Source: Choanephora cucurbitarum (taxonomy: Eukaryota; Mucoromycota; Mucoromycetes; Mucorales; Choanephoraceae). Taken from it: a stretch of 64,000 nucleotides of DNA. Where the stretch lies: the NCBI GenBank assembly GCA_025331435.1, contig JAIWNI010000042.1, positions 1 through 64,000 on the forward strand, written 5' to 3'. Below are positions 1-12,164 of this stretch, one piece after another. The translations under genes were made by a program, and so were the position numbers. Below the pieces are notes generated by a model. The model was not told the DNA's origin. It worked only from the letters and a program-made list of their open reading frames with translations, and made no database searches. Position 1 is the stretch's first letter; the number at the start of each line of letters is the position of its first letter.

Positions 1-30
1 GACGAAGAAGAGGAAGATGATGACTATTAG
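1..30 (+). CDS. 3' end of an acidic-tailed protein (partial)
   Basis: Frame 1 from the window edge encodes nine residues, almost all Asp and Glu and ending in Tyr, followed by a TAG stop at 28-30. Acidic C-terminal tails are common in histone chaperones, ribosomal stalk proteins and ER proteins, so the product cannot be named. An A/T-rich stretch follows, and the convergent DnaJ gene ends 112 bp downstream, as expected for a 3' gene end. This rests on one short reading frame. Confidence 0.45.
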   Translation, partial: DEEEEDDDY

Positions 31-142
31 AACCCTACTCTTCTTCATGCTTCTTTTTTTTCATTTTCTTTTATTATCATTAAAAAAAAAGCCATATACA
101 TATTACACTTTCTAAAAGAAAGAAATCTAAAGAAATGATACT

Positions 143-1699
143 TTATTGTTGAGCACAACGAACACCTCCTCCGCCTTGTTCCTCATCACTTTCATCTTCA
201 TCATAGGCATTTCGTGACTGTTGGTTAGCACCAAAGGTATCTAAGCTGGCATCCATCAAACTACACTCATCCACAATTTCTTGTTGTGTCTTTACAGGAG
301 CACGCTTGGGCAAGATAGATTCGAGCTGAGTCAATTGTTGAGCAGTAGCAAAATCATCCGAGGGAAACTCAACATCAAATTGGATAAACAAATCACCACG
401 ATTATCAGGACGCTTATAGGTAGGCATACCTTCATGAGGAATACGCTTCACCATACCAGGTCGAATGACTTTGCCAGCAGGGTGTTTGACATGAATACCA
501 CGACCATCCAAATGAGTCACAACCACCTTGTCAAATCCACACAAAGCTTCAGTCAAACTGATCTTCACTTTACAAAGCAAATCTTGACCTTTACGAGTGA
601 AAGTAGCATGTTCCTTTTGATTCAATACCAGGATCACATCTCCAGGTTCAATACCAGGCTATTGTGTTTATAGATAAGGTTAAGTTATCCTTTTCATGTT
701 CAAATAAGCTATCTTACCTCTTGATCACCTTCACCCTTCATATAGATACGTTGACCATCTTCCATACCCTTTTCAATAAAGACTTCCAAAATCTTCTTTT
801 CTTCTGTCACCTTCTTGCCTTTACATTTCTTACAACGGTCCTTAGCAATTTCACCTGTATGATCACATTCTTGACAAGGTACTTGCATCTGTTGAATCAT
901 GCCCATACCTACTTGACGCATAGCCACTTGGAAACCACGACCCTTACAGGCATTACACTTTCTTGTAGCACCTGTCTTACCACCCTTACTATAAGACATC
1001 ATGTAAGTTTCATAAGGAGTCATTTTCTTTAGACTGACTTACCCATCACAGTTGGAACAGATGACGTTCTTGGAAGAAGCTAATTTAGTACGTTTACCCA
1101 GATAGAGGTCTTCCAAAGTCACATTTAAAGGATATTTCATGTTTTCACCTTTACGGGGACGACGGGGCATACCACCGCCGGAACCGTAGTAAAAATCGCC
1201 ACCACCACCAAAGTCGAATCCACCACCGCCACCGCCGCCAAACAGATTAGCAAAGAGGTCGTCAGCAGACATACCACCAAATCCACCACCACCTGCACCA
1301 CCAGGTCCGTCTTCACCAAACTGATCATAACTGGCACGAGCATCAGGATCGGACAAGATCTCATAAGCATGTGAGATTTCCTTAAACTTTTGAATTCAAA
1401 ACAAAGTATAAGTTCTCTTTTTCTTTTCTTATTGTCTTCTTTTGGCCGACTTACCCTTTCACCTTCATCAGGATTTTTATCAGGATGGTATTTCATAGCC
1501 TATACTAAACATTGAATTTTTCTATTTTCTCTATTATGCTATTTTTGTTTTTACCAATTTTCGATAGGCCTATAAAGCAGAAAATATTAGACATAAAAGT
1601 CATAAAGTTGTTTGTTTGGAAAGGTACCTTTTTGATTTCATTGTCTGAAGCGTCTACAGAGACTTCAAGAATATCGTAGTATCTGGTCTCTATCGCCAT
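143..1699 (-). CDS. YDJ1: Class A DnaJ co-chaperone (Hsp40, Ydj1/DNAJA type)
   Basis: Stimulates Hsp70 ATPase activity and delivers unfolded clients in the cytosol and at organelle surfaces. Six exons: 1699-1628, 1569-1555, 1499-1455, 1386-1043, 988-718 and 658-143, giving 420 residues, normal for the family. The J domain carries the HPD motif at residues 34-36. A Gly/Phe-rich linker follows, then four CxxCxGxG zinc-binding repeats and the two C-terminal client-binding domains. The protein ends in CAQQ, a CaaX-like box comparable to the farnesylated CASQ of yeast Ydj1, so membrane anchoring by prenylation is likely. Exon 2 is a 15-nt microexon (AYRKL). The intron at 1042-989 is needed to restore the standard zinc-finger sequence. 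Only about 100 bp separate the start from the CHMP7 stop on the same strand. Confidence 0.95.
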
Positions 1700-1800
1700 A
1701 GTGTATTCACAAATAGAAAAATAGAGAAAGAGAGAAAGGTATTAAAAAAAAACTTTTAGCTTAAGAACTAAGGGTTTTTGGCTTTTTTATTTATTTTGAG

Positions 1801-3290
1801 TTATTCAGTCTCAGCTACTAAACGACGAGAGCTTGAATCTGGTTGAGAAAACATTTGGTTTAAGCGAGATAACTCTGATTGAATAGGTTGTGTAGTAGGC
1901 ACAGAAGGTGCTTTGGATATATCTGGCTGCCCTTTTTCTTTTTCTTCTTGAATAAGATGAGATAGTTCATCTTCTATATCCACACCATCTGTATCCATAG
2001 CAGATATATCATCCATACCCATCTTCATAGCATCTTCAATTTCCTTTTGATCCTGCAAGACATATTGAAGTTGCGACATGGCTTCATCTACAGATTCCAC
2101 ACTTAGACCATTGTCGTTCAACAGACTCTTCAATGTATCTGCGCCTGTATTGAATGCTTGCACAATCTAGTCATAAAATCAACATTGTTGCTTCGTGTTC
2201 TCATTTCTTGTTTTTTTTTTACCTGTAGATCATCCTGAGATGACTCAATCTTCAACAAGATGGTATCCATTGTTTCCATTGATTTTAATCTTCGTTCCAA
2301 TATCTGTTGCAAATTCTTCTTTCGCTTCAGACAATACAGCGCCTTAGCTGTATGTCCTTGTTTCTTCTCCTGTATAGATGCCTGTGTTAATGCCTCAGAC
2401 TGTCGTTGTAATTCATCTACTTGAGCAGAGAGAGCTTGGCAGGTAGTACGAATATTGATTAAAGCTTCGTCGTGCTTTGTGATTTTAGCAGGCTGATTCG
2501 ATGCTTGTGGGGGGAACTTGAGAATGGTATAGTGAGCGCCGTAGCCTTTGACTTGATCCTGAATGGCCAAACCATGCTGTGAATGAAGATATTGAAGAAC
2601 AAGATGGATATCAGCCTCGGTCAATTCAAGCTGATTCATGAAATGGTGTCCATAGACTGATTTAAATTGACTCAGCGTCAATACATCCTCGGTAGCTCGT
2701 GTGGCATGCTGACGGTGGTGATCGAGAATGGCTTTGGCAAGAGCTTTTAGCGTAGGCACAACAACATACTGTTGAGGTGGGTGTGGTAAAGTATCAGACA
2801 GAGGTCGCCATCGCCATTGCCATGTTGTCTTGACTACATTATCGTAGATCCAGCTGAGCCAACTGTTTGAATTGGAAAAGACAGACTCAAAGTTCTCAAT
2901 AGCCACCAACTCTTGTTCTTTTTCCATAAAGTCCTAAGAGGCAGGGTTTAGTCAACTTTAGTTTTTTTTTGATGCAGTAAAGGTAACATCCTATACCATC
3001 ACTGTTTCGAGTGCCAATGGTTTGCCCAAGATGGGTCTATAGAATGCATCGGTAGTTGATTCCTTATCGATCACTAGACTATAGTCAGGTGAAGTTAAAT
3101 AACCCTGTAGATTACAATCAAGGATGACTCTACGCCAATAGTTGATATTGGTATCATAGGCAAACTTGTTGATAAACACAAGTTTACTGAAGTCTGCATA
3201 AAGTGCTGTCAGTCGTTCTGATTCAGGTTGGCTGAACTCAACATACTGGGCTGCTAAAAAATCGTTTATTTTAGAATGTTTCTTTGCCAT
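1801..3290 (-). CDS. CHM7: CHMP7/Chm7-like ESCRT-III protein
   Basis: CHMP7 family proteins recruit ESCRT-III to the nuclear envelope for sealing and surveillance of nuclear pores. Three exons: 3290-2997, 2933-2223 and 2166-1801, giving 456 residues (human CHMP7 is about 450). The N-terminal half is a winged-helix region typical of CHMP7. The C-terminal half is a Snf7-type helical domain (from about residue 220) rich in Gln, Lys and Glu with the expected helix pattern. An acidic segment and a short MIM-like tail follow. The predicted protein continues without frame shifts across both introns. Family membership is clear; the nuclear-envelope role is inferred from homologues. The neighbouring genes are not functionally related. 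Confidence 0.85.
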
Positions 3291-3489
3291 TGATACAGTT
3301 GAATTCTATAAATATGTTTTTTCTCAAAAAAAAAATAAAACGTCGGATGTCAAATGATAAACAAGCCAATGTCCTTGAAAAACGGATTGATTGAGAAACT
3401 CAACTAAGGTTATCTAAGCTTTTATTATCCATAACTCTTAGACAATCCACTAGCTCTACTATTCGGTAGTATTTTATTTTAGTGGCCAT

Positions 3490-5121
3490 TTAAATAAGAA
3501 ACAGTAAATTCATATCCATTGGATGAGAAGAAGATAACTGAGGGCGTTGATTGTATTTTTGCTTTAGGATGAGACGCACTGAGTTCAGCAATTGAAGATA
3601 TGTTTGATGTCGATTCTGTCGAAGTGCTGTTGTGAATGCATAACTCATTGCACCTGTAGCTGCACCATTCTCAAAAGCATCTGCTGAAGTTTGATCATCT
3701 TTACAGCCTGAGAACATAATCACATCAGCTGCACTTCCCTTTTGACGTCGAATACGTTCTTTTTGGCTGGCACTTTGACCACCAAATGAACCTCCTCCAA
3801 GTATCTTAGATCCAATTGACATGACAGAAGAAATAGCACGAGTAGGATCTCCCTGAAGATAAGCTTTACCTGCATTCTTCAATGTACTGCCTGTATCCTT
3901 AAAGAAACTGTATTCTTTCAATGCACCCTGAGTGGAATAGACGTATGGTAAATCAAGTGCTGTTCCTGAATGACAGGAATCAAAGATAGCTGTCAATCGA
4001 CAACCGGGAACAAGAGGTCGAACCAAAATATCATTCATCATCTACTCTAGATGTCAGTCATATTCAACTAAACTGAGTAGCATTCCTTACATCATCTACA
4101 ATCTGTCCATAGACATTATGATCCACAGGATAGATTGTTTCATCATAGCCGTCATCTTCATCACCATCATAATCTTTCATCTAACACAAGTAGTCCACAC
4201 ATGCATCAGTTTTCAACAACTCTCAATTATCATCTCACTTACTCTGCCTCCATGACCACTGAAATGAAAGAAAAAGGAGTCGTTGGGTCGACTGTCATGT
4301 ACAAGCCATTGCATGGCACGAATGATATTCTGTTTTGTGGGTATATTCTGAGGATTAGATTGATCATCTGTCAAAATAACCATATCATCTTCTCGGAAGT
4401 TATAAAGTGTGATCAAGAAATGTTTCACGTTATGTACATCGTTGATACAACCTCGAAGCTCAGCGGATTGTCCGAAATAGTTAATACCAATCAAAAGTGC
4501 TCGTTTTCTACCTTGACAGTTGGAGAGTTGAAAATTAGGTGGTGGCATATAATTTGGGTTGACATGCATAATAAACTCATTTGGATTGGTGTTAGGTGCT
4601 TGACCACCATAAGGTACTATATATCATAGTGAGTCATTCTTCTTGCCTAGTTTTCTTTTCTTATTACCTGGATTAGGGGCAGGATTATGAGCTGTATAAG
4701 GTTGCTGTGGGTAATTTGCTTGAGCTAATGTAGGATCAGAAGGTGAAAACATTGGATCTGGTGTATAAGGTGGTGGTGGTGGATCCTATGGTATCTTTCA
4801 AATTAAAATTATATAATGCCCTTGATTTTTCAATCTTACATGTCTTGGCGGGAGAGCAGGTGGTTGTGCTGGTGAATAATTGTGTTGAGGTGACTGCCCA
4901 TAGCCTGGTTGAGGAGGTTGTCCATAACTGGGCTGAGGAGGATGTCCATAATAGCCTTGTGGAGGTGGGTAGTTTTGCTGCGGTGGTTGTCCATAGTAAG
5001 GTTGTGGTGTGTATTGTCCTGGTGGAGGTGGATAAGGACCAGGATGATACCCTCCATTGGGTGGTGGTGGTGGATATGGTATATATCCACCTGGCGTAAA
5101 ACCTTGACCAGGAAAGCTCAT
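3490..5121 (-). CDS. MCA1: Type I metacaspase
   Basis: Cysteine protease of the C14 caspase-like clan, cleaving after Arg/Lys. Fungal members act in protein quality control, stress and cell death. Five exons: 5121-4840, 4785-4668, 4616-4243, 4180-4091 and 4041-3490, giving 471 residues. The N-terminal 130 residues are a Pro/Gly/Tyr/Gln-rich low-complexity prodomain. The p20 domain has the catalytic His in HFSGHGGR (His255) and the catalytic Cys in FDSCHSGT (Cys311). An Asp/Glu-rich loop lies between them in exon 4, a possible calcium-binding or linker segment. The p10-like part ends in a short tail. All catalytic signatures are intact, so activity is expected. Confidence 0.93.
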
Positions 5122-6214
5122 ATTTCAGTTGAAATGGAAAAAAGGAAGAAAAGAGAAAATTCAGAAAATAAGGTGTCTATTTCTATCAACTTTAAGTTAC
5201 ACAAATCCAACCGACCAAATTTACTGAAAAGAAAGAAAAAAACCATTTCAAAAGTAGCTGAAAGTGTCATCAGTAGAGAAACCTTTTTCAGAGCTTCTAG
5301 TTTATCTATGAGGTTTCCAGATAGGAAAACTTTGTAGATCTTCAAGACAAGTAACACTTGTCAGTTGCTTGCTTGAGTAATGATAGAAATAGTGGTTTGA
5401 TGGATAAAGCTGTAAGAGGCTTGAAAAGTAATTACCAAATAACTTCAACATGCTAAATGATTTTATAAGCTTATACCAAAGAAATGTTTTGCTGCAAGGG
5501 AAATATCTACAAGCCCAAGCAAAATGGCTCATTTATGCTCATACACAGCGAATGAATGACATTTCATGGTTTATTCTCAGATAAAGACAATGAAAAACTT
5601 TATCATATCAAAATCTTGGCAGTGTTTTTGAAAGAATACTATTGCATATACTTACCCAAGAATTTCAGCGTTTTCAAATAATTTGGTAATGAAGGCAATA
5701 ATTAATGTACGAAATGCTTCTGTTTGAATTGATGAGCTTGATTCAAAAACAGAGAAAGCTCTGCTATACCAACACAGCCAATGACAATAGCTCGCATAGC
5801 CCGCTTAAGTTTGCCTCATCACACTTGCTACTATAAGCCCCGAAATCAGTTGCTGTACCGAAATGGTCATTTTGATCTATGCACCAAAGACTTGTCTTAT
5901 TTCGTCATAATACATCACATGCTATCTTTTACCATACTGCCAAGTGATCCTTGGACGCTTATATACCTAACGAAATTCTAAAAAAAAAACCTCACACTTT
6001 CTCTATATTTTTTAGCTCACCCAATTCCTGTTTTTATACTTACCAGAACTCGAAAAAGAAGAGCAACAACAATAGAAGCACAAATGAAACATTTAACAGA
6101 TTATTTTTTGTTTAAGATCATGATTAGCATTGACGATGCCGATAATGATGAGTCTTGTTGCTTTTTCCGTGCAAATGGCCATGAGCTTCTTCATAGCTTT
6201 CAGCAGAGGAATCA
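5122..6214. other. Intergenic region, no gene recognised
   Basis: About 1.1 kb upstream of the metacaspase. The reading frames here are short, lack codon bias and have no recognisable domain. No tRNA boxes, long repeat or snRNA core seen. It presumably contains the metacaspase promoter. Confidence 0.5.
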
Positions 6215-7034
6215 TCAGAAAAAGACACATAAGGATGACGATGATGCTTGCCTTTTCTTTATTCTCTCATTTGGTTCACCTGAGACAAAATCATAGTGAT
6301 GACATGCATTGCCGTAACTAAACATAGGTGGGCCCATATGAAACGGTTTCGATCTGGAAAAGGGGATCGAGTTGCCTTGAAACATTGGGCGATCCATGAA
6401 GTCAGGGCCAAAGTAACCAAATGAAGAATGAGATGGGCTACTGGAAGGACCTTGCTTGTGAAATCTGTATTGACCAGCCATTTCTGGGAAATTGGAATCA
6501 AAGGAGCCCCAACGGTATGTATCTGAAAGACCGAGGGGTACAGGGAGAGAAAGCAGCTCACCATCACTTGGGTTCTTACTACGGCCATGGCTCTTGATCA
6601 GTTGCTCCAATGCATGATCAAAGTCCTAATCCTCCTAACAAGCCATGCTAGAGACAACAAGACCTATCTATCTTACCAAGCGTCTATCCACCTTAATTTA
6701 TATTTGATGCTTTTGAACCAGATTACCTAGTTGAGCAAACTGAGCGTTCTCTCGAGGGATTGTGATAGGTAAGCAGTTGTCATCTCAGTGAGCATAGAAA
6801 CGTAAAAGAGAGACCGAACTTAAAGTGTTCAGTAACTGAGTCAAATGTTCTTTGGTTTTCTAACGTATCTACCTTTAGTTCCATACCTTTAAAATACGCA
6901 AGAGGTGAAGCCAGGAAAGAGGAGACTTGAGTCAGTTGAATGAGGGTATTCCAATTCAACATTTCAGGCATGATTTGGAATTCAATAGGAGTTTGGGCCT
7001 TGTTAATTGCAACACTAATCTTAACTGTAGACAT
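6215..7034 (-). CDS. Hypothetical protein with PB1-like N-terminus, model uncertain
   Basis: A start at 7034 opens a frame beginning MSTVKISVAINKAQTPIEF, and a further exon begins near 6625 with DFDHALEQLIKSHGR and runs to a stop at 6215. Between them a segment reads DDNCLPITIPRENAQFAQL. Together these resemble the beta strands and the acidic OPCA motif of a PB1 interaction domain. That is my reading, not a database match. The 3' part is Ser/Pro/Phe/Met-rich and ends in a basic tail. The join between the first frame and the DDNC segment needs either a very short (31-nt) intron with a poor GTCTCT donor or passes an in-frame TGA near 6783. The gene may therefore be degenerate. Intron boundaries 6730-6626 are also approximate. 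Confidence 0.4.
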
Positions 7035-8564
7035 TTCTGAAGAAAGTAAAAGAGATACAGTCTTCTCAAAATTGTATGCTTTTCTCCATTATATTTGGTG
7101 TTTGAAATATAGCAGAGAGATGTCATGGCGCCGGTAAAGCGCACCTTTGTCTTTTTCTTGTCATATCATTTAATTTTGGCCGAGAAGGCGCGCTCAAAAA
7201 TAAAGTATGCTTTGAAACCACTTGTTTTATGTCTACATGGAGACCTCCCTATCTCTTCGAAAAGAATAATGTAAACAACTGAAGCAAAAGTTAGACTATA
7301 GCAAGTTTTGTCAGTGACTTCTAGTAATGAATGGTGCCACAGGTCCTTGTTCTGAAATGAAAGGGACCAAATTGACTTGAAATAAAGTAACTGTAGGCTG
7401 TACTCAACAAGCAGAAAGCTAGTTTTACAAGAAAGGGAGAAAAAGAAAGCTGTAACTTCAACTTTATCAAAACTGTATTCTTCTTCCTTCTAACATTGTC
7501 AAGCCATTGTTACTTGACATTTCTCCCCCTTTTTTGAGCATAAAGTTACATGTGTCCACATTAAAGAGACCCTGCATCGTCATTGTTATAGATGAACAAA
7601 GGCATTTTCATGCTGTAAAATAAGCGGCAATCAACATCGTTAAGACTCCAATCAAATTCAGTATGTAGTGTTGCTTAATTCAATAATTTTGTCTGTGTAT
7701 GTCAAGAAACGATGAGGAGTATCAGTTATTTTTAGTTTTCAAACAATGTCTGTTATCTGCTATGACTAGAAAGTTAGAAAAAAAAATAAAGAAACTGTTC
7801 GAAGATGATTGGTTACATCACAAATGCCAACATCTAAACCAGAAACTGACTCATTCATGCCATCTTTTGATTTTCGATTCCCCCTTGTTCTTTCTTTTTT
7901 TTTTCCCTGGACATAAGTATTAATTTTAGTATAGACAATCACATATATAAGCTAAAAATAGTACTAATCTAAACAAAGAAAACCCCTCTCCTTAAAGCTA
8001 AGTTGGTGGTCTATTTGTTTTAAAAAAAAAGTGACACCCTATAGACATTATTTCTTTAATGGGATCAACTTATCCATGCATAGGTTAGCTCTTTGTGTCA
8101 CAAAAAAGCCCTTTATTGGCCTTAAAAGATCTCTGTTCCATTCTAAATTCTTCTTTAAAGTAGCAACAAAAAAAAAGAAAGTACGAGGCAAGGGAAAAAC
8201 CTTGTTTCCATCAGTTGTTTCTTGTACTACCATGACAGTGAATGTCCTTTGATGGAATCTTTTTGTACACCAAATAAAATAACCTGTGACAAGCATGACT
8301 ATTGAAATCAGAAAAAAAAAAAGCCCTCATTTTATGCATCGAGCTCTTTTTTTTTTAATCAAGCCGTGATACCTCTTTGAGATAGATGTTCTGAACTCTA
8401 TTGCACATAATCTCAAGCTTAATTTAACTTACTCATTATGATAATTTATTCTTTTAAGGAAGAAGTAATGGTGTTGATTGATGATATTAAAAAAGAAAAG
8501 TAAATAATAAAAGCGTTAATGGGATAGAATATAGTACAGAATTAAAAGAAAAGAAAAAGGACGT
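7035..8564. other. Intergenic region, no gene recognised
   Basis: About 1.5 kb between the start of the PB1-like gene and the stop of the kinase gene. Frames of up to about 80 codons exist but are rich in Phe/Lys from A/T tracts and look random. No RNA gene or repeat beyond poly(A)/poly(T) runs seen. Confidence 0.5.
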
Positions 8565-10411
8565 TTAAGCAGATGAATGATGAGTGTTGGAAAACCAGGG
8601 TAAATGTTGAATTTGATCCAAACGAATTCGTTTTTGAGGATTCCTTTCTAAAATGCAATGTACAACTTGTTTAGCTTCTTCACTCAATTGACAATCAGTT
8701 GGCCATTTGACTTGTGCACGAACAATGCGATAGAACAGTTGAGAGACACGCTCTTGTTTTCGAGGATCGTAACGGAAAGGTAAATAGCCCACCAATAGAC
8801 TATAGAGTATGATACCCAATGCCCAAGTATCTGTCTTTCGTCCATCATAAGGTTGTTGTTGAATGATTTCTGGTGCAGCATATTCCTCACTACCACATCG
8901 AGTGGTCAAAAGAGGCGATTCAGGATCTACCACACGAGCTAGACCGAAATCTGTTATTTTCAACTTTGGCGTTTCATCCTGATTGTTATGTATCAGAATA
9001 TCTAAAATAAATAAATAAAGATATCAATACCTAACCCCCCCTTCCTTCATATCTTCTACTTACTTTCTAACTTGAGATCCCTATGAACGATATTATGATC
9101 ATGTAACCATTGAACTGCTTGAACAAGCTGTAAAAAGATAGTCTTGATCATATCTTCATCTACTTTTGTATGGGCCATATGATGCATTTTTTGTACATAA
9201 TCAAACAATTCACCGCCTTCTACGTATTCCAGCACAATACACATCATATGTTCAGTTTCCATCGTGGCTTCCAGATGTACAATATTAGGATTATCAATGT
9301 ACTAATAAATGAGAAAAATTTCGCATAGTTAGTTAATTAAAAAAAAAAAGTCTAATGAAACTAAAAAAAAAAAGCGATCACTCCCTAACAACAACAACTT
9401 ACTTTTAATATGCCGACCTCTCGTTCAATACTTGATCTCACTCTGGGATCATCAAAGAGAGTGCCTTTCTGAATGGTCTTGATGGCAAAGAACTTTTGTG
9501 TTTCAACATGGTTAGCCAGATAGACTTTTGAGAAAGCACCCACACCTAACAGTTGACAAACACGGTAAGGTCCCAATTGTTTGCCAACAATATCTTGATC
9601 TTGTAAATAGAGGTTCTTTTCTCTATTCAGGCTAGAAGAAGAGGGTATCGAAAGGGAATCACCCAGCATAGGCTGTTCAGACAGAACAGGTGTCCCATGA
9701 TGTTGAATGGGGTTAAGAATCGTATTGAAGACGGGAATTTCCTGAATCTGTGCTGATGTTGGAAACACAAAATGTGCCTTTCTCTGTATATTTTCTTTCA
9801 CATGGGGTGTAGGTAATGCAACAAGATCTTCAACATTTAGTAAGAAATTGGGTGTAGTAGGTGACTGTTGTTGTTGTTGTTTGTTTGAAGTGTTGAGATG
9901 ATTAGGGATAGGGGAAGGTTGTTGGTGTTGATGATGGCGGGTAGAGGCAACTAAGTTTCTTAATCGGTTACTATAACTATCGTAATGATAGAGATCATCA
10001 TCATCGTCATTATTGTCTGGTATTGTGATGGTAGGGGAGGGTGGAGTAGGCAATGGTTTTGATAGGGTTGGTTTAGGCTGGTTTTGCTTTACGGAAATCT
10101 TGCGGGAAATGGAGGGTGGGGGACGAGGAGTAGATGATGATAGGTCAGATGTATGGAAAAATGCGTTTGTTTTTGTTTTGCCTGTGTCTATCTCTAAACC
10201 ACGCGATGCTTCACGTCTATGGTTAAGCGACTTGAATAGCAAAACAATAAGTCATGCTTCTCCTTTTTTTTTTCTTTAGTCAACATATAGAACACTATAC
10301 CTCATTTTGTAGACTATCGCTGTTATCAGGTATTAACAATGACTTCTGCAAAGTGGTCTATTGTTGTTATCAGTAACTTCCCTCCTAATTCACACTTTTC
10401 TTATTTACCAT
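8565..10411 (-). CDS. Ser/Thr protein kinase, CAMK-like, with disordered N-terminal extension
   Basis: Five exons: 10411-10409 (only the ATG), 10345-10301, 10230-9403, 9301-9064 and 9001-8565, giving 516 residues. Residues 1-230 are low-complexity Ser/Pro/Gln/Asn. The kinase domain follows, with all catalytic elements: glycine loop GVGAFSKVY (about 245), FAIK lysine (about 267), HRDLKLEN (Asp367), DFGLAR (389), and an activation segment ending in CGSEEYAAPE. The GSEEYAAPE motif and overall layout suggest a fungal CAMK-group kinase, but I cannot assign an orthologue. The domain reaches almost to the C-terminus with no long tail. The model is supported because the residue split by the intron between exons 4 and 5 restores the conserved Asn of HRDLKLEN. 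Confidence 0.9.
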
Positions 10412-12164
10412 TCAGTTATTATGATTAGACGTATAGAGAAAAAAGAGAGTTTGGAAAGAATGGGGGAAAAAAAAGGGGGAGGAGAAACAAGAAGGAAGAA
10501 AAAAAAAGAAGGGCAGAAGTGGTTAAAATAAAAAAAAAAAAAAAGAGAGAAAAAACAATAAAGGTTTTAAAAAAGATCGCATTTTGAAACAGCCAGCCAA
10601 AAAGAGAGAGAGTATATACAGAGGTGAGTGAGAAGGTGAAAAAAAAAAAGACAGAAACAATCATATCAAGTCACAAACTCCGATCAATGCACCAATTATT
10701 GCTAAGGGTATTTTTAATTTTGCTTACCAGATTTGATGTTGGATTTTTCACAGAAAATCACATAGACTTTAGTACAGCAACAAAGAAACTTTTTGAGGGA
10801 AAACCTTTCTTTTTTTTGTCTTTTATTATCCTCTATGGACTACATTTGAGCAGGTTACATCTACTGATACAAGCTAAGAGTTAGAACTAGCCTTATCCAA
10901 AACTATTGTTTGATCATTGTATGTTTATATATACAGGACACACTGTATTTGAATAAGACCATATCACTATTTTCATATACAATAAGCTTTTTCTTTTTTA
11001 ACTTTTCACGATATTAACCTTTTGTTTGTTTGTAGTCAATTTTCAAAGGAGCGGAAGAGTTTACGAATTGTTCTTAGTGTTGAGCTATGGTAGCACATTG
11101 AGCAAAAATATTTTTAATCTGTAAAGTAATATACTCCTCGTATAAAGGGAAAACCTTTAGTCATGCGGCTTCTCTCTTCTACTTTTTTCTCCTAAGTATT
11201 GGTATCGTTCCTCTATCTTTCAATTCAGTTCTTTGTGTTCACGAAAAATACCCAGTCTTAATAACTGCTTCCGTGGAAGCTTAACTTGACACCAATTCAT
11301 TTTTTATGTATTCAACCACTAGAGCGTTTCTTGACTTTTACTAGCAAATATCAATGTTACTGAACAGTCAATTTAAGCACTGATTTATAACGGGGCTCCT
11401 GCATCTGATGATAGATCATGGTACTGCCAATTAGTTTACAACTAGAGTATCAGACATTAGGTATACTTTTGACAAAAGGGGATTAACATATAGAGATTGC
11501 ATTACTTTACTGCAACCATAAGAAGCCAAGGGATTCGAGAAAATAAACCTTGCAAGTCCCTATTAGAGATTGCAAATTAGAAGGGATATAGAGTAATTCT
11601 GTTCAATGTCCTGAACCTATTGTTCAGTACCCTTGTTTTTGTAAAGACAGAAAATTGAAAATGACACTACAAAGAATATCATAAAGACACATCTGAAAGT
11701 GAAATATAGAATAATCAGACCATTTATTGATTTGTATCTGATAATAGTGCCAAAAACGCATATAAGTCAGACGCAGTATTTGCTTTCTCGTCAATGAAAG
11801 AAATGCGACGCTGATCATTACTTCATAAAGAAAGAGAACTTCTTCGGAACATCAGCGCCGAATATTTATATTATGTCTCGGCTACAATTTTGGCGTATGT
11901 TTCGTTGAGGTACTCTCATCATCGTACAAAAAAAAATAGTTTAATCGAATTCCTCCATATATCGCATCTACTTTAGCATTCTCAGTTACGATATGTCCAA
12001 TTACTGGGATATTGCCTTTATGGTAACTATTTTGTAGGTAAATTTATTTACCCGTCATCAACATCAATTTCTTCTTTGTGAAACAAGCTAAATTATTATT
12101 AATCCCTGACATATCCCTTTTGTGCTTTTTTTTTTCTTTTCTTTATACACCTATCCTATAAAAT
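10412..12164. other. Intergenic region, no gene recognised
   Basis: About 1.75 kb between the divergent starts of the kinase gene and the 157-codon gene. Purine-rich and poly(A) tracts at 10440-10560 lie just upstream of the kinase start. No convincing ORF, tRNA or repeat seen in the remainder. Confidence 0.5.
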
